A DNA stretch of 64,000 nucleotides from Rotaria macrura (Eukaryota; Rotifera; Eurotatoria; Philodinida; Philodinidae). The stretch covers positions 1 to 64,000 of the forward strand of contig OENT01000222.1 of assembly GCA_900239685.1 (NCBI GenBank), read 5' to 3'. Shown here piece by piece: positions 52,408 through 63,900 of this stretch. The notes under the pieces are model-generated. The model saw only the letters and a list, made by a program, of their open reading frames with translations, searched no databases and was not told the DNA's origin. Position 1 is the first letter of the stretch. Each line of letters begins with the position of its first letter. The position numbers and the translations under genes are program-made.

Positions 52408-53739
52408 ATGAATTCGTTAGGCTTAGACATCGGTACAACTTCCTGTAAAATATGTGTTGTTTCATCATCAACGTCAAACGAAAGTAATCGTATCATTTTT
52501 ACTGAACAACTTGCTCACAATGCTCATGTTGGGCAAAAAGAAAATGCTTCGTTTGATGAACAATGTCCATTAAAAATTCTTCAAACTGTCGATATTCTTC
52601 TTGAGAAATCAGGTAGTCTTAATGATGATGCATCACTTAAATCGATTCAAATTTGTGGTCAAATGCATGGATTTATTCTTTGGTCATCGAAATCACCGCG
52701 TACAATGGTTTCTTTGCTTGCCACATGGCAAGATCAACGATGTTCAACTGAATTTCTTTCAACGCTTGGTTCATCACTAGTACATCTACGAACTGGTTAT
52801 GGTTTAGCCACTCTATTATGGTTGATTAACGAACAGAAAGATAAAGATGATGAATTAAATAAATATGATCGAGCTGGTACTATAGCTGATTATATTGCTG
52901 CAATTCTCTGTGATGATTCAACAAGTCAATCACAGATATCAACTCAAATGGCAACAAGTTGGGGTGCTGTGAACAACAAATGGCCTATTGAACACCGTCT
53001 ACTACCAACAATAGTTGAACCAGGCACTATAATCGGTTATTGGAAGAAGAGAATTCCTGTTTATGTTGCTCTTGGCGATTTACAATGTTCTGTATTTAGT
53101 TGTCAACCAGGAAAAAATCAAGGTGTTTTGAATATTTCAACATCAGCACAGCTAGCCTTAGCTGTTGACGGGCAATCCTCGATGATGATACAGCATTGTC
53201 AAAATGATACTCATTCATCATCATCAATCTGTGTTCCATATTTTGAATCGAAAGATTTATTAGTTGCTGCGTCACTCAATGGTGGTAATGTTCTCTCCGC
53301 TTTTGTTCATTTAATACATTCATGGCAAATATCTTTAAATAATACTACATCATTATCAATTGATGTTCTTTGGTCTCGATTAATTGAACTTGGTCTCCAA
53401 TCATCGTCACCAATTGAAAATTTTTCTGCTGCTTTATTTGGCGAACGACATGATCCAACTATGTCAGCATCAATCGCAAATATTCGATCAATTAACATGG
53501 TTCAATTCAATGACGTTGGTTCTGTATTTCATTCTATTTGTCGTTGGATAATTCAAAATTTATTTGAAATGTTAGGAAAAGATACATCGAGAATCGAGTG
53601 TATTATTGGTACAGGCAGTGCATTAATGAGAAACAATGTTCTACAAAGAGAACTCAAAGATAGAGTCAAATGTTCCGTTGTATTTAATGAGCGTTCTGAC
53701 GCTGCATATGGTGCTGCTTTATTCGCTCTGATGCAATAA
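52408..53739 (+). CDS. SHPK: Sedoheptulokinase (SHPK/CARKL), FGGY kinase, single exon
   Basis: 443 residues, close to the human enzyme. It phosphorylates sedoheptulose to sedoheptulose 7-phosphate, feeding the non-oxidative pentose phosphate pathway in the cytosol. Motifs in order: the phosphate-binding LGLDIGTTSCK at residues 4-14, CGQMHG at 83-88, TWQDQRCS at 106-113, GTIADY at 157-162, ATSWG at 182-186, VEPG at 203-206, and ALGDLQCS at 221-228, whose D224 should be the catalytic base. Then LNISTS at 241-246, AASLNGGNVL, a GERH block, and a C-terminal IIGTGSAL that binds ATP. WQDQRCS and the LNISTS/AASLNGGNV pair separate SHPK from xylulokinase and glycerol kinase. There is no intron, unlike the neighbours. 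The start is the ATG directly after an acceptor-like TAG. It is followed 62 bases later by the oxidase gene on the same strand. Confidence 0.93.
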   Translation: MNSLGLDIGTTSCKICVVSSSTSNESNRIIFTEQLAHNAHVGQKENASFDEQCPLKILQTVDILLEKSGSLNDDASLKSIQICGQMHGFILWSSKSPRTMVSLLATWQDQRCSTEFLSTLGSSLVHLRTGYGLATLLWLINEQKDKDDELNKYDRAGTIADYIAAILCDDSTSQSQISTQMATSWGAVNNKWPIEHRLLPTIVEPGTIIGYWKKRIPVYVALGDLQCSVFSCQPGKNQGVLNISTSAQLALAVDGQSSMMIQHCQNDTHSSSSICVPYFESKDLLVAASLNGGNVLSAFVHLIHSWQISLNNTTSLSIDVLWSRLIELGLQSSSPIENFSAALFGERHDPTMSASIANIRSINMVQFNDVGSVFHSICRWIIQNLFEMLGKDTSRIECIIGTGSALMRNNVLQRELKDRVKCSVVFNERSDAAYGAALFALMQ

Positions 53740-53773
53740 TTTCATGATTTTTTTGCTACTATCGATTCATTTT

Positions 53774-53776
53774 TAG
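53774..53776 (+). promoter_or_regulatory. Probable trans-splice acceptor of the monoamine oxidase gene
   Basis: CATTTTTAG ends at 53776 within the 62-base gap, 25 bases before the oxidase ATG. An AATAAA at 53781-53786, which probably serves the upstream kinase, lies beyond it, so the two transcripts would overlap. Confidence 0.5.
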
Positions 53777-53780
53777 ATTT

Positions 53781-53786
53781 AATAAA
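53781..53786 (+). terminator. Candidate poly(A) signal of the sedoheptulokinase gene
   Basis: AATAAA 42 bases past the kinase stop, and between the next gene's acceptor and its start codon. Confidence 0.45.
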
Positions 53787-53801
53787 AAACATCAACATTA
53801 C

Positions 53802-56346
53802 ATGTCAGAACCGGACAGTGTTGATGTAATTATAGTTGGAGCGGGAATATCAGGTCTATTTGCAGCTTGTCGAATTAAAGAAAAAGCACCCGATCTTAAA
53901 ATACTTGTTCTCGAAGCAAAAGGTAAATTAAGTGAATTCGAAATGAAACGAATTAATTTTATTTCAAAAATAAATAAGATCGCGTTGGTGGTCGAACATT
54001 AACAGCTGATCTTAAAATATCGCATGATGGAAATCAAACAGATCGATTTGATCTCGGTGGTCAATGGGTTACCGAGTATGAAATTGTATTTATATTGACT
54101 AGAAAATGATTCTATACTAATTACTATTTAGTACACAAGAAAATATTACTGCATTACTCAATGAATTAGACTTAGAAACATACTCGCAATATCGTACAGG
54201 GAAAAGTATTGCAGAACTGCATCGTCGTATACACAAATATGCATTGCCAATACCATTTGTTTCCTTACTTTCATTTCTTGAAAGTATTTATAATGTTTTC
54301 CGAGTAAAAACAACATTGTTTCATGTTTCTTTTAGTTCTGTTCATATTCTTATTTTATGTTAGCTTGAAAAATTAGTATCGAATGTACCTACATGGAATC
54401 CTATGATGACAAGAAATGCAGAGTATCTTGATCAACATACACTTGCAGATTTAATGAAACCATGGATATATAATAGTATGTGTTCTAATTATGAAATCGA
54501 TTTCGTTTTACTTTTCGTTCGTTTGATTCATTCCAAAGGTATGAATCCACTGATAACAGCTGCTGTACGAACTGTGTTCGGTTGTGAACCGGAACAATTA
54601 AATGCTCTGTTTGCTTTGACATATGCTCAAGCAGGTGGAGGATTTATGAGATTAACATTAACAGATACTGGCTGTGCACAGGAAAAGAAAATTAAAGTAA
54701 AAGCGATGGAAAGATTTTTTTGAATGATTTTCAAAACATAATTCTAGGGTGGATCACAACAAATATCACAATTACTTGTCGAACGTATTGGTAAAGAAAA
54801 GGTACGGCTCGACATACCGGTTAAAAAAATTGTGCAAAATGAGAACGGTTCGTACGATTTGAATTTTTTATCGTTGATTTATTTGATGATAATATTTTTT
54901 GTTGTATTTCAGGTATTGTTTTAGTAACCACAAATCAAAATCAAACATTTGAATGTCGTAAAGTTATTTTGGCGATACCACCTTCACAGATCAGTTAGTC
55001 ATAAGATTTACCGATGATTTATCTATATTTATTATTTATTTAGTTCCAATACAATTTGAGCCGATGCTACCCGGTTTTAAACGCGAAATGTTTAAACATA
55101 TGCCAATTGGCAGCTATATTAAATTTATTTTTATTTTTGACAAGGTATGTCGATTGTTTAAAATCAAATCGATTACCACCGATTCTTTCTAATATCGATA
55201 GGCATTCTGGCGAGAAGATGGCTACAGTGGAGAAGTAGTTAGTGATGGAAGTTTCGCTCCACATGGTTTTTCTATTGGTCCAATGACCTGTAAGTGTATG
55301 CTGAGTCTATCCAAAGAGATGAACGCTTCGCATATAGGCTTTTGATATTCTCATATACTTTCAAGAATAATAATGCTTGCAAGTTCTAATTCGAAGTTTG
55401 TCTTTAGCCTCACCCATCGTAAGTTTCAAGTTCAAGGAGTGATAGGAAAACGGCAACGAAATCTATTTTTCGAGTTATGAAATAGTAGAAAAAAGTATTG
55501 AAAAGTATTATTGATTAGAATGCAACGTCAAACTTCTGACAGAGGGCAAGCAGCTAGAACAGAATTGTAAAATATTCGTTATAGTCTAGTTTTAAATATT
55601 GGGCAACAAAAAAATTTCATGCAAGGGACCAAAACTGATGGATACTCATACATTGATTTGTCACGATCAAGAAATAGCTAGGCAAGCAAAACGACAAGTA
55701 ATCAATTTATCGTCTCATTCTAGATTTGATTGATGGTACAAGTTCCAATGGTACACCTGCTTTAATAGGTTTTATGGGTGGTCGATCTGCTTCTGTCTGG
55801 ACAAGTGCACCAGCTGAAGAACGTCGTAAAGCTTTAATTGAATGTCTTTCTCGGTATTTTGGTGGTCATAAAATATCTAAACATTTAATAGAATATGTTG
55901 AAAAAGATTGGAATTTAGAACCGTATTCAGGCGGATGTCCATGTCATAATGCAACGACAGGATCCATGAAAGATTTTGTTGACGCTTTAAGAAAACCGTT
56001 TAATAATATTCATTTTGCTAGTACAGAAACAGCTAGTAAATGGATGGGATATATGGATGGTGCAGTTGATTCTGGGCAACGTGCTGCATCAGAAGTCTTG
56101 GTATCGCTTCGTGATGATAATCAATTGAAAGATGATGACGTTGATCGATACACATTTGAGAGTCAAAGTAAACTGTTTTGATCTATTCTACAATGAGATA
56201 TATTAGTATACTAACGTTCCATTTCTTTAGATCGCAAATATCAAAATGTACGAATACCACGATCAAACTTTTATTATGCAATTCCAATAATGATCGTTAC
56301 CGTTGCTGCTTTATCTAAAGTCTTTTTTCCAAATATATTTCAGTGA
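53802..56346 (+). CDS. Flavin monoamine oxidase (MAO-A/B type), eleven exons
   Basis: Exons 53802-53922, 53979-54075, 54132-54303, 54364-54475, 54539-54696, 54748-54847, 54913-54993, 55044-55144, 55202-55289, 55724-56167 and 56231-56346 join in phase to 529 residues, the MAO size (human 520-527). Such enzymes deaminate amines oxidatively, releasing aldehyde, ammonia and hydrogen peroxide. Visible: the FAD-binding VIIVGAGISGL at 9-19, EAKDRVGGRT at 38-47 (completed by the first splice), DLGGQWV, AGGGFMRLT and KGGSQQIS, SGGC ending at C415 (the cysteine that carries FAD covalently in MAO-A/B), and FASTETASKWMGYMDGAV. The last exon encodes a C-terminal hydrophobic anchor (AIPIMIVTVAALSKVFF), which in MAO sits in the mitochondrial outer membrane. 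Odd points: the residue after SGGC is Pro where MAO has an aromatic-cage Tyr, and intron 9 is 434 bases while the other nine are 50-65. Confidence 0.92.
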
Positions 56347-56468
56347 TTCATTTTTTCATGTGTGTATGTTTTTGTTCGTTTTGTTCTTTATGTTCGTAAC
56401 CATCTATATTTCATTATTTTTGATTCAAAGCAATTAATGGCAATCGCTAGAAAAATATTCTTGTTTTT

Positions 56469-56471
56469 CAG
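56469..56471 (+). promoter_or_regulatory. Probable trans-splice acceptor of the uL1m gene
   Basis: A strong TTGTTTTTCAG ends 9 bases before the ATG. The 134-base gap upstream has no AATAAA. Confidence 0.5.
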
Positions 56472-56480
56472 ATATCAACA

Positions 56481-58210
56481 ATGACGAGTATATTGGTTCG
56501 ACAGCTATGGTCAGGTGTTGGATGTTCATCGTTTCTTCGGCCAACAATGCAAATTCAACCTTCCGTACGAACTAAAATGGCTCGACGTCTTAATCGACAT
56601 CGTGTACCAACACATGATAAACCAAGTGATAAATGGGCACAAAAAAAGACAATGTATGAAATGAAGATCAATAAATATTTGCTTTCATAGAGAAAAAAGT
56701 TTGCAACCTAATTTTCTAGAGCTCGAACAATCGAAGCTGATACTGTTTATGACGATGACTTTGCTAAGAGAAAACCAATCGATAAAGTATGGTTAGTCAA
56801 AGAATATCCAGTACGATCATGGCCACTGGAAACAGTATTACAGTGGCATAGAGAAATGGTACAACCGAAAATGCTTAATTCCATGGATTCATTTGTTTGG
56901 GCACGACTCAAACTTGATATGTCAACATCAAAAAAGGTGTCTTTTTTCATCCATATTGATGAATGATTTATGAATCTTCGTTTTCATTCTTACTTATTTA
57001 GACAAAATTCCTTGAAAATGTCCGAGGTTTAGTAACCTTTCCACATTATTTTGAAGACCGACCTCGAAAAAATGTTGTGCTTTTCTGTCGGGTAAGAATT
57101 CGTTTAATAAAATATTTTCCTTTTTTGAAGCACCATCTAACAGCAAGCTTCTAAACTAGATCGTACAGATATATACTTTTTACAGACTATAACAGAAACT
57201 GTCTAGAAATTTGTACATAAGATAAGAACCACTTTTTGTGTTACATCACTAGAAACTCAAATGATTTGTGTGGAAATCATTTTCTGATATTTACCTATAT
57301 AAAAGGCTATAGAATTGTGTTTCACACTTATACTTTTCCATGGATCGTTCTATCAGATTTTTAATTATTTTGTTTTTGAATTTTAGCTTCCTGAACATAT
57401 CAAAGCAGCTGGTCGGAATTTATTTTCTATTTTAATTTTTTCATAGAAATACTTTCATTTTGTAATGTCTAGAAAAACATGGTGCCTATATGTTTGGTTA
57501 CACCGATGTAATTAAACAGGTATTATCGATAATCCTGCAATTTTTTTAAAGTTTTCATCTTCAAATATTTTACATTCGTAGTTTGAACGAGGAGATGTCA
57601 CTGATACAAACTATGAATATGTATTATGCGCACCAGATGTGTATGCCGATATATTACATTTAAGAAAAAAAATCTCGAAAGAAAAATTTCCTAATCCACA
57701 ATATGGTATCGAATCATGCTATGCACTATATTTAAAATGAATATTTTCGTTTTTAGGTAGTCTTCATCCTAACGTTGATAAAATGTTAGAGAAATTTATT
57801 CGTGGTAAAGAATATCAATCAGTAAAATATGAAGAAGCTCGTGGTATACTTGAACTTCGATTTGGCATTGTAAGTTTAATGATTTGATTCGATTCGATTC
57901 GATATACTCTACTGACATGAAATTTTAGATCAATATGCCACAAGAACAATTAATAGAAAATTTTGAAGCACTCATTGAACAAGTGAGCACTCATTCACAA
58001 ACAAAAACTGGTCCATTCGTCACTGGATGTTCAGTGTACTGTCCACCATCGACGGAAGACTTTCGAGTTGATGTTGCCCCGTTCCTTCCCAGTGACGAAG
58101 ACGTAATTGAAAAGAAAGAACTAGCTAAACAAGTTGTTGACGATTTGATTAAGAAATCAGCACCTGAAATAGGAGATGATTTACTTAAGGCATTGCCACC
58201 AATTAAATAA
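56481..58210 (+). CDS. MRPL1: Mitochondrial ribosomal protein uL1m (MRPL1), eight exons
   Basis: Exons 56481-56653, 56720-56936, 57002-57091, 57387-57411, 57475-57521, 57582-57705, 57757-57869 and 57929-58210 join in phase to 356 residues. The N-terminus is basic and free of acid residues for 40 positions (VRQLWSG, RTKMARRLNRHR), as expected of a mitochondrial import sequence. The uL1 fold follows: a strand pair with KPIDKVWLVKEYP, the second domain with VVLFCRLPEHIKAAEKHGA and YEYVLCAPDVYADI, and the return to domain 1 with SLHPNVDKMLEKFIRGKEY, which aligns with the SIGRDIPKMLE region of human MRPL1. The product builds the L1 stalk of the mitochondrial large subunit, which guides tRNA release. 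Exon 4 is only 25 bases and its donor is an unusual GTCGGA. A short GATTC repeat sits in the last intron. AATAAA (58206-58211) overlaps the stop. Confidence 0.9.
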
Positions 58211-60598
58211 ATATCTCAACGAGATAAGAAATATAATAGGCATAATCGTTTATTTGTTAAAGTTATAGTTGTTTTTTTTTCATGACGACTCTATTTCTGG
58301 ATGTTAATAAAAAAGAATGGAAAGAAAAATTTCGATAAATAATATTTAGTGATTTGCCATCACAAAATGGTTTCTATTCATCGATGATTTTCGACATGTT
58401 CATAATGGAAGCTCAGAAAATATTACAAAATTACTCGACACGAAATAAAACAATCAATCGATCAATAATACTGAAGAGAACTTCAATGGTCTTCGAGTAA
58501 AATTGACTAATCAGTTACATACAACTTTTTAGTTGCAATCATTCGTTTTTCGTGTACTCGATCTTGATTATCTTGTCACCAATCTATTGCTTATTTATTC
58601 GGATGCATCTCTTTTCTTTGTACTTCTTCGAAGTTATCAAAATAGATTCAAGCTAGTAAGCTATAAATCAAATAATTGAAGCTACTAATGATTCGAATAT
58701 TTCATCTATGTCGAAATATGTTATTGAGTAATGTTGTACCCAACATAGGAAATATGTTCGAACTAGTAATGAAAATTTTTCATGATTTTCGAATTCCAAC
58801 TTCAAAACATTTAGTTCTACAGAAGTATTTCGTGTTCTTCGATTAAAAACAATGAAGAGCATATTATTCGTCATGGCTGTTTGTAATTGATTTATTATTT
58901 TATTGTATAGAAGGCATAGGTCGTATACATGATACTATTAGTTCAGCTATGTATATGTAGTCAAACATGAATACAGATCAGAGAAGTGATTATTCCTTTA
59001 TCTATTTTTCATGAAAATAATCAAGCGTTAGCGATGCTTAGAATATCGATTTGCCTATTCATTGCAAATGTTTTAGTTATCTTTCAATGCTGAATTGTTT
59101 TTAATCTTAATAGGAAATAAAAGTCTGCAAGCGTGCCTCTTCTTTAGACAATACATGGACAAATATCAGTATCGAATAGACCTGAGTAAATGCTCATTAG
59201 TGACATAGAATGATCTATTCGACTTGATTTAACTGAATATAAACAAAAGTCTACGCTTGATTAGAATGTTATTGTTGATGAACTTTTATATGATACTCCT
59301 AATGGTCTGCTCAATGATAATAGATGATCAGAAAGTGTTACTACAATAGATTTATTGAGTACTGTTCGTCGGTTAGAAAACATTTTCCCGCTAGTCAAAT
59401 AGTCGATGTTTCATGTTTGCATCGAATGTAGTCTCCGAATAGGAAAATAACTTTCAACAAACTTTGACAACAGTTCAGATGGAACATTTTTCTTCTGCAC
59501 ATTATAGTCTATTCACTGTGGTATTTTCAAAGTAAAACTTGGAACCTTTAACTATGGGAAAATATACTTTTGATCACCAAAAAAGATACAACTGATCACC
59601 AACTTAATTAAGACATAAGTAAATTGAAGTAGCACGGTGTCACTGTGAGAATCACATGTCAAGAAAAGTTGAAAATTCAGATTGGAACCGATTATCTATT
59701 TTATTAACGATCGATAATAGATCATAAGACTGCCAAAACAAGATAAAGTAGAAAAAAAAACTTGTAAACAAGAGAAAAAGAAACAACTGAAAAAAATCGA
59801 AATTCAATCAGATTGAAAGAGTGCTGATTTATTCGATTTTGCACAACCGAATAAACTATTTAATCCTAATCTTTAATTTTTCTACACGACATTCATATTT
59901 TCTTCATCAAGAAATACATCTTTACCTACACCCTTACCCTCCCACTCATTGTCAACATGATGTTAACGCTTTCAATCTAATTCACGTATGCTTTGATGAC
60001 TTTTGGTGATCAAAACACTAATTAATTGGTGATCATTTCGCAACAAACTCATCTTGTTGATCAGAAAAGCACCTAACTCTTAGCTAGTTATCTGCTCAAA
60101 AATGAGGAATCGACTGTTTGGCTAAAAATGATTCAACGTTGGTAAACATTCTTCAAAGCAATGTTTGTAGATTGATTAGTAAAAGTTGCTACGAATATTT
60201 TCATTATTATACTTCGTAAACACGGATCCACCTTACTAAACGACTAGTGGAACAATATACTTTCTAGTCAGTAAAAAAATCCACAAACATCATATGGAAA
60301 AGATTTTTCTATTAACCTTTAATTTGATTATTTTCCGTTAGGAAATCCTTTTCTTGCTGCTGTCACATAACTCAAGTGTTTGTTCTATCGCCTTTGCTTA
60401 TCCCAAGTAACATATGAAAATGATTCACATAACTCGATTAAATAAGTACGATATTAACAATGTTCGTTGATAAACACCATGTATTCGATTGATGTTTAAT
60501 CTAGCAATGAAATAAAATTGAAAGATCTCTGAGTACAAAGTTGTTCATTTTATAAATAATCATACAATTCAATCTACTATAGAGAATAGTAAATTTTC
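58211..60598. other. Intergenic, nothing recognised
   Basis: AT-rich. Short frames at 58668-58874 (minus) and 59821-60009 (plus) show no motifs. The first bases are the 3' UTR of the uL1m gene. Confidence 0.55.
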
Positions 60599-60937
60599 TT
60601 AAGAACACATAAAAAATCGTAGAATATATTTTCTTCCTGTTGAATAAATTTTTTTAAAGTTTCTTGTTTTCGTACGATGTTTGTCTTTTGTTGATGATTC
60701 ATTGTAGATACTTGCTAATGAATAAAATTGTGCACAGCGTTGCAATTCACAATTATGCCGTCGAGCAAATATATTAGCATTTGTTGAGCCTAATAAAGTT
60801 TGATTGTTTTTACTAAGTTTCGACTTTGTTTTATTTGCTGGATTGCCCATAGCAAATGAAATAATATCTAATTTTGTGTTCGGTGTGTAGGATGCAGATG
60901 ATGCTATACTGGACACAGGTGTAAATCTTAGTTCCAT
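60599..60937 (-). CDS. Small unknown basic, Ser/Asn/Lys-rich protein
   Basis: A 112-residue minus-strand frame, MELRFTPVSSIASS... to ...LRFFMCS. It is rich in Ser, Thr, Asn and Lys, with AMGNPANKTKSK and KDKHRTKTRNFKK, and has no signal peptide or membrane helix, suggesting a small intracellular or nucleic-acid-binding protein. I recognise no family. A pyrimidine-rich tract ending in TAG (60941-60943) stands three bases before the ATG, the same arrangement as in the kinase gene. So this is either a trans-spliced start or the acceptor of an internal exon whose partners were not found. The composition resembles coding rather than intergenic sequence here. Confidence 0.45.
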   Translation of the reverse strand: MELRFTPVSSIASSASYTPNTKLDIISFAMGNPANKTKSKLSKNNQTLLGSTNANIFARRHNCELQRCAQFYSLASIYNESSTKDKHRTKTRNFKKIYSTGRKYILRFFMCS

Positions 60938-63900
60938 TCACTAAAATTGAAACAATATTTGTTAGTTATTATTAGTAGATGTTCGACGAGCTTTAATAAA
61001 ACAAGTCGTTTGATGATACAAAAATGAAGATAAGGACAAAAAAACGGATAACTTGCACTTAAATAAGCAAGAGCAGAATGCAAATTTGGAAAAAAAATAT
61101 GTGATCCACACATATTTCAATGGAAAAGATAAATTAAGACAAGAATATGGTATTTTAAGATGCCTACACGTTACTTATAAGCTTCCTTCCTGATAAACAA
61201 ACGAATATCATTTTTGTAAGACATGCATGATATTCGAATATTTGCATTGAAACATTCGATTACTATTGTTTAGCTTAACTACAAAGATAGCGAAAGCAAG
61301 AGCCGATTGGTACATTTTCGGATTTATTGAAGACGTTTCATTCGTACCGAATATTGTTATCAATATTGATAAATGCTTCTAATCACATCGACGTAACATT
61401 GTCTTAACGCTGGATGCGTCAAGCAGACCACTCTAGAAATCCTCCTATGAACTCTGCTACAGTTAAACTGAAAATTAAATCCGAGCATGAGCAACCACAT
61501 TCTACTAGTCAAGATTTTTTTAAAACAAAACCTAACATTCGATGACGAATATGTTGCATTGATTTAAGTTAAAATTTATAAAAAAACCTTACGTTACTTA
61601 GGTATCAACTGAATCTTCTATGATTTCTGAATGAAAGAACATTTTGGTAACGTATGATTAGGTATTCGTACTATAAAAGATGCATTATGTCGATAAATAT
61701 ACAGAGACCAACTTGCGATTATAGATTGATGCTAATAAAATTCTAAATACGATAAAGCCTAACGAGTGTTTCGGGCGTCTCTCAACTTCATCGTAGACGT
61801 ATGAATAAATATCAACGATATTAAAACAAACTCACAAATGTCTTACCCCGTAGACCATTGAATGATGCCTAAGTATGAATACGTGCATGACGTTTTTACT
61901 GAGAGAGAAGGTTTCAGAAAAAAGATATAATAAGCAGAGCGTGTTTAAATGAAAATTTAGTGCATTATTAGATTTGATAATCAATGGATAGTTCTAGAAG
62001 TTTCTACAAAAACAAAAACATATCATTTGTCGCCTCACTCAATACTTGAGAAAAGCTCCTTATTCTCTATCTTCCGTAATCAGTCACTCTCCGTTTGTAA
62101 TAATGGTGCATCTAGATGGATACGTAGATAGGATTATCGTCGTTGGTACTTGTAGTTCAACACAACTACTATAAAATCTAACCGTAAGACTAAAATTCTA
62201 CTCCGAACTCTTCGTCTAATATCTTTCGAACCACAATGATTTCTTTTAAGTTGGGTTCAAATGCAGATAAATTCAAATATGGTCTTGCTTTCAATGTAGT
62301 ATACGTATGAGTTTAGTACGACATTGACTGACGTTTAAAAATCAGACTGATTCTCTTGTCAGCCATGCAAGTTTTTCCAAGGTCACAGAATGAAATGATC
62401 GAGGAAAATAACATGCTCAAAAAATCATAAGGAACATTACCTCGAATGCAGTTATTTTGTATTCAGTATAACTAATAAATGCTGTATAAAGCCAAATTAA
62501 ACAAAGCGACATAATTACATAAATATATCGATATAATGCCGCTTGAATTGATGATACGTGAAATAAACATGGGAAATATTCAATAAAGAACAATAAATGA
62601 GCTATATTTAATGATTCAATCTATGTATATGAAACAAGGACACTCGTAAACGACTACAATTCGTCGTACATTAGCATATTACATTGTTTGGTATAACGAT
62701 CATATTTCTCGATACGAGATACAGAGGAATACGATGGTAAGATTGAACCATGTAATAAACTAAAATACGGATTGTTTGCCAGTGCATATGAATATCGTAT
62801 GTTTCTTCCTGAGGAGCTTACAACAAACGAGAAGGAAAGGAAAAGTACACATTGTTATTTGTGATATTTGAAAATGATTATGTAATTGGCTCATAACGCT
62901 TAACAAATGTCATGAGATATATGCCTATTGTTATTGAAGCGAGGAGTGTACTTCTTATTATTTTTCTTTTTCACTCTAAATAACACTTTATTGATGAAAG
63001 GAACACAAAAGTTATATTCAACAGTGATTTTTCATCTGATGAATACAGATACGGACATACGTTGTATTAATTTCTTAATCGTAAAACGAAGTTCATGGTC
63101 AAGAAATGGCATTTGTTTAGAAAAATGCAAGATCCTTATCGAATAATCACAAGTTTATCGGTTTGAAAATGATAAGAATTCGTCAGATTATCGCCTATGC
63201 TTTTCTATGTGATTTTGATTTTCATGAGAAGTTACAAGATATGGTTATCTGACGAATCTCAAATCGATCACACGCGTACAAAATTAAGAATTCAACGTTT
63301 GTAATTCGACTCAATTGATCATGATTAAATAATGATTGGAAAATGCTTTTTGATTAAGCATATTTCATCATTTTAGAATTCATTTGCCGTGTCTCGATCA
63401 AAACTCAAGCGAGTAGATCTAGCTGTGTGCGTACTCTGTACATATTCTATTGTTTGTAAATATACATTGGCAGTTGCTAGATTAGTATTAAAACTTATTC
63501 ATTTTATTCATGTTTCGTCGATCCCTCTCAGGAAAGTTATCATAAAGATTTTCAATAGTTTTGGTCTAAAACAATATAACAATTGTCACTCACTCTCCTT
63601 GTAATACAGACCTTTCACACGATTCTATATGTATATCATGACTTTTGGAAGTTCTCCAAAATAATATTTCCCTGATAAACAATGGGCATATATTTTACTT
63701 TTACAAACCGAAGGTTGGAATAGAACTTGCTTTGCTATTCTGTACTTGTGAATATTTTCTTTCTATCGATGCAGTAGGTATCAAATGAACAATCATAGAG
63801 TGGTATAGACTAATCGTAGCGGTACACGAACACTAAGAAAATCTGTCGCATATTTAATAGCTATGCAATTCCTATTTTATTATGAACAAGCACCAATATT

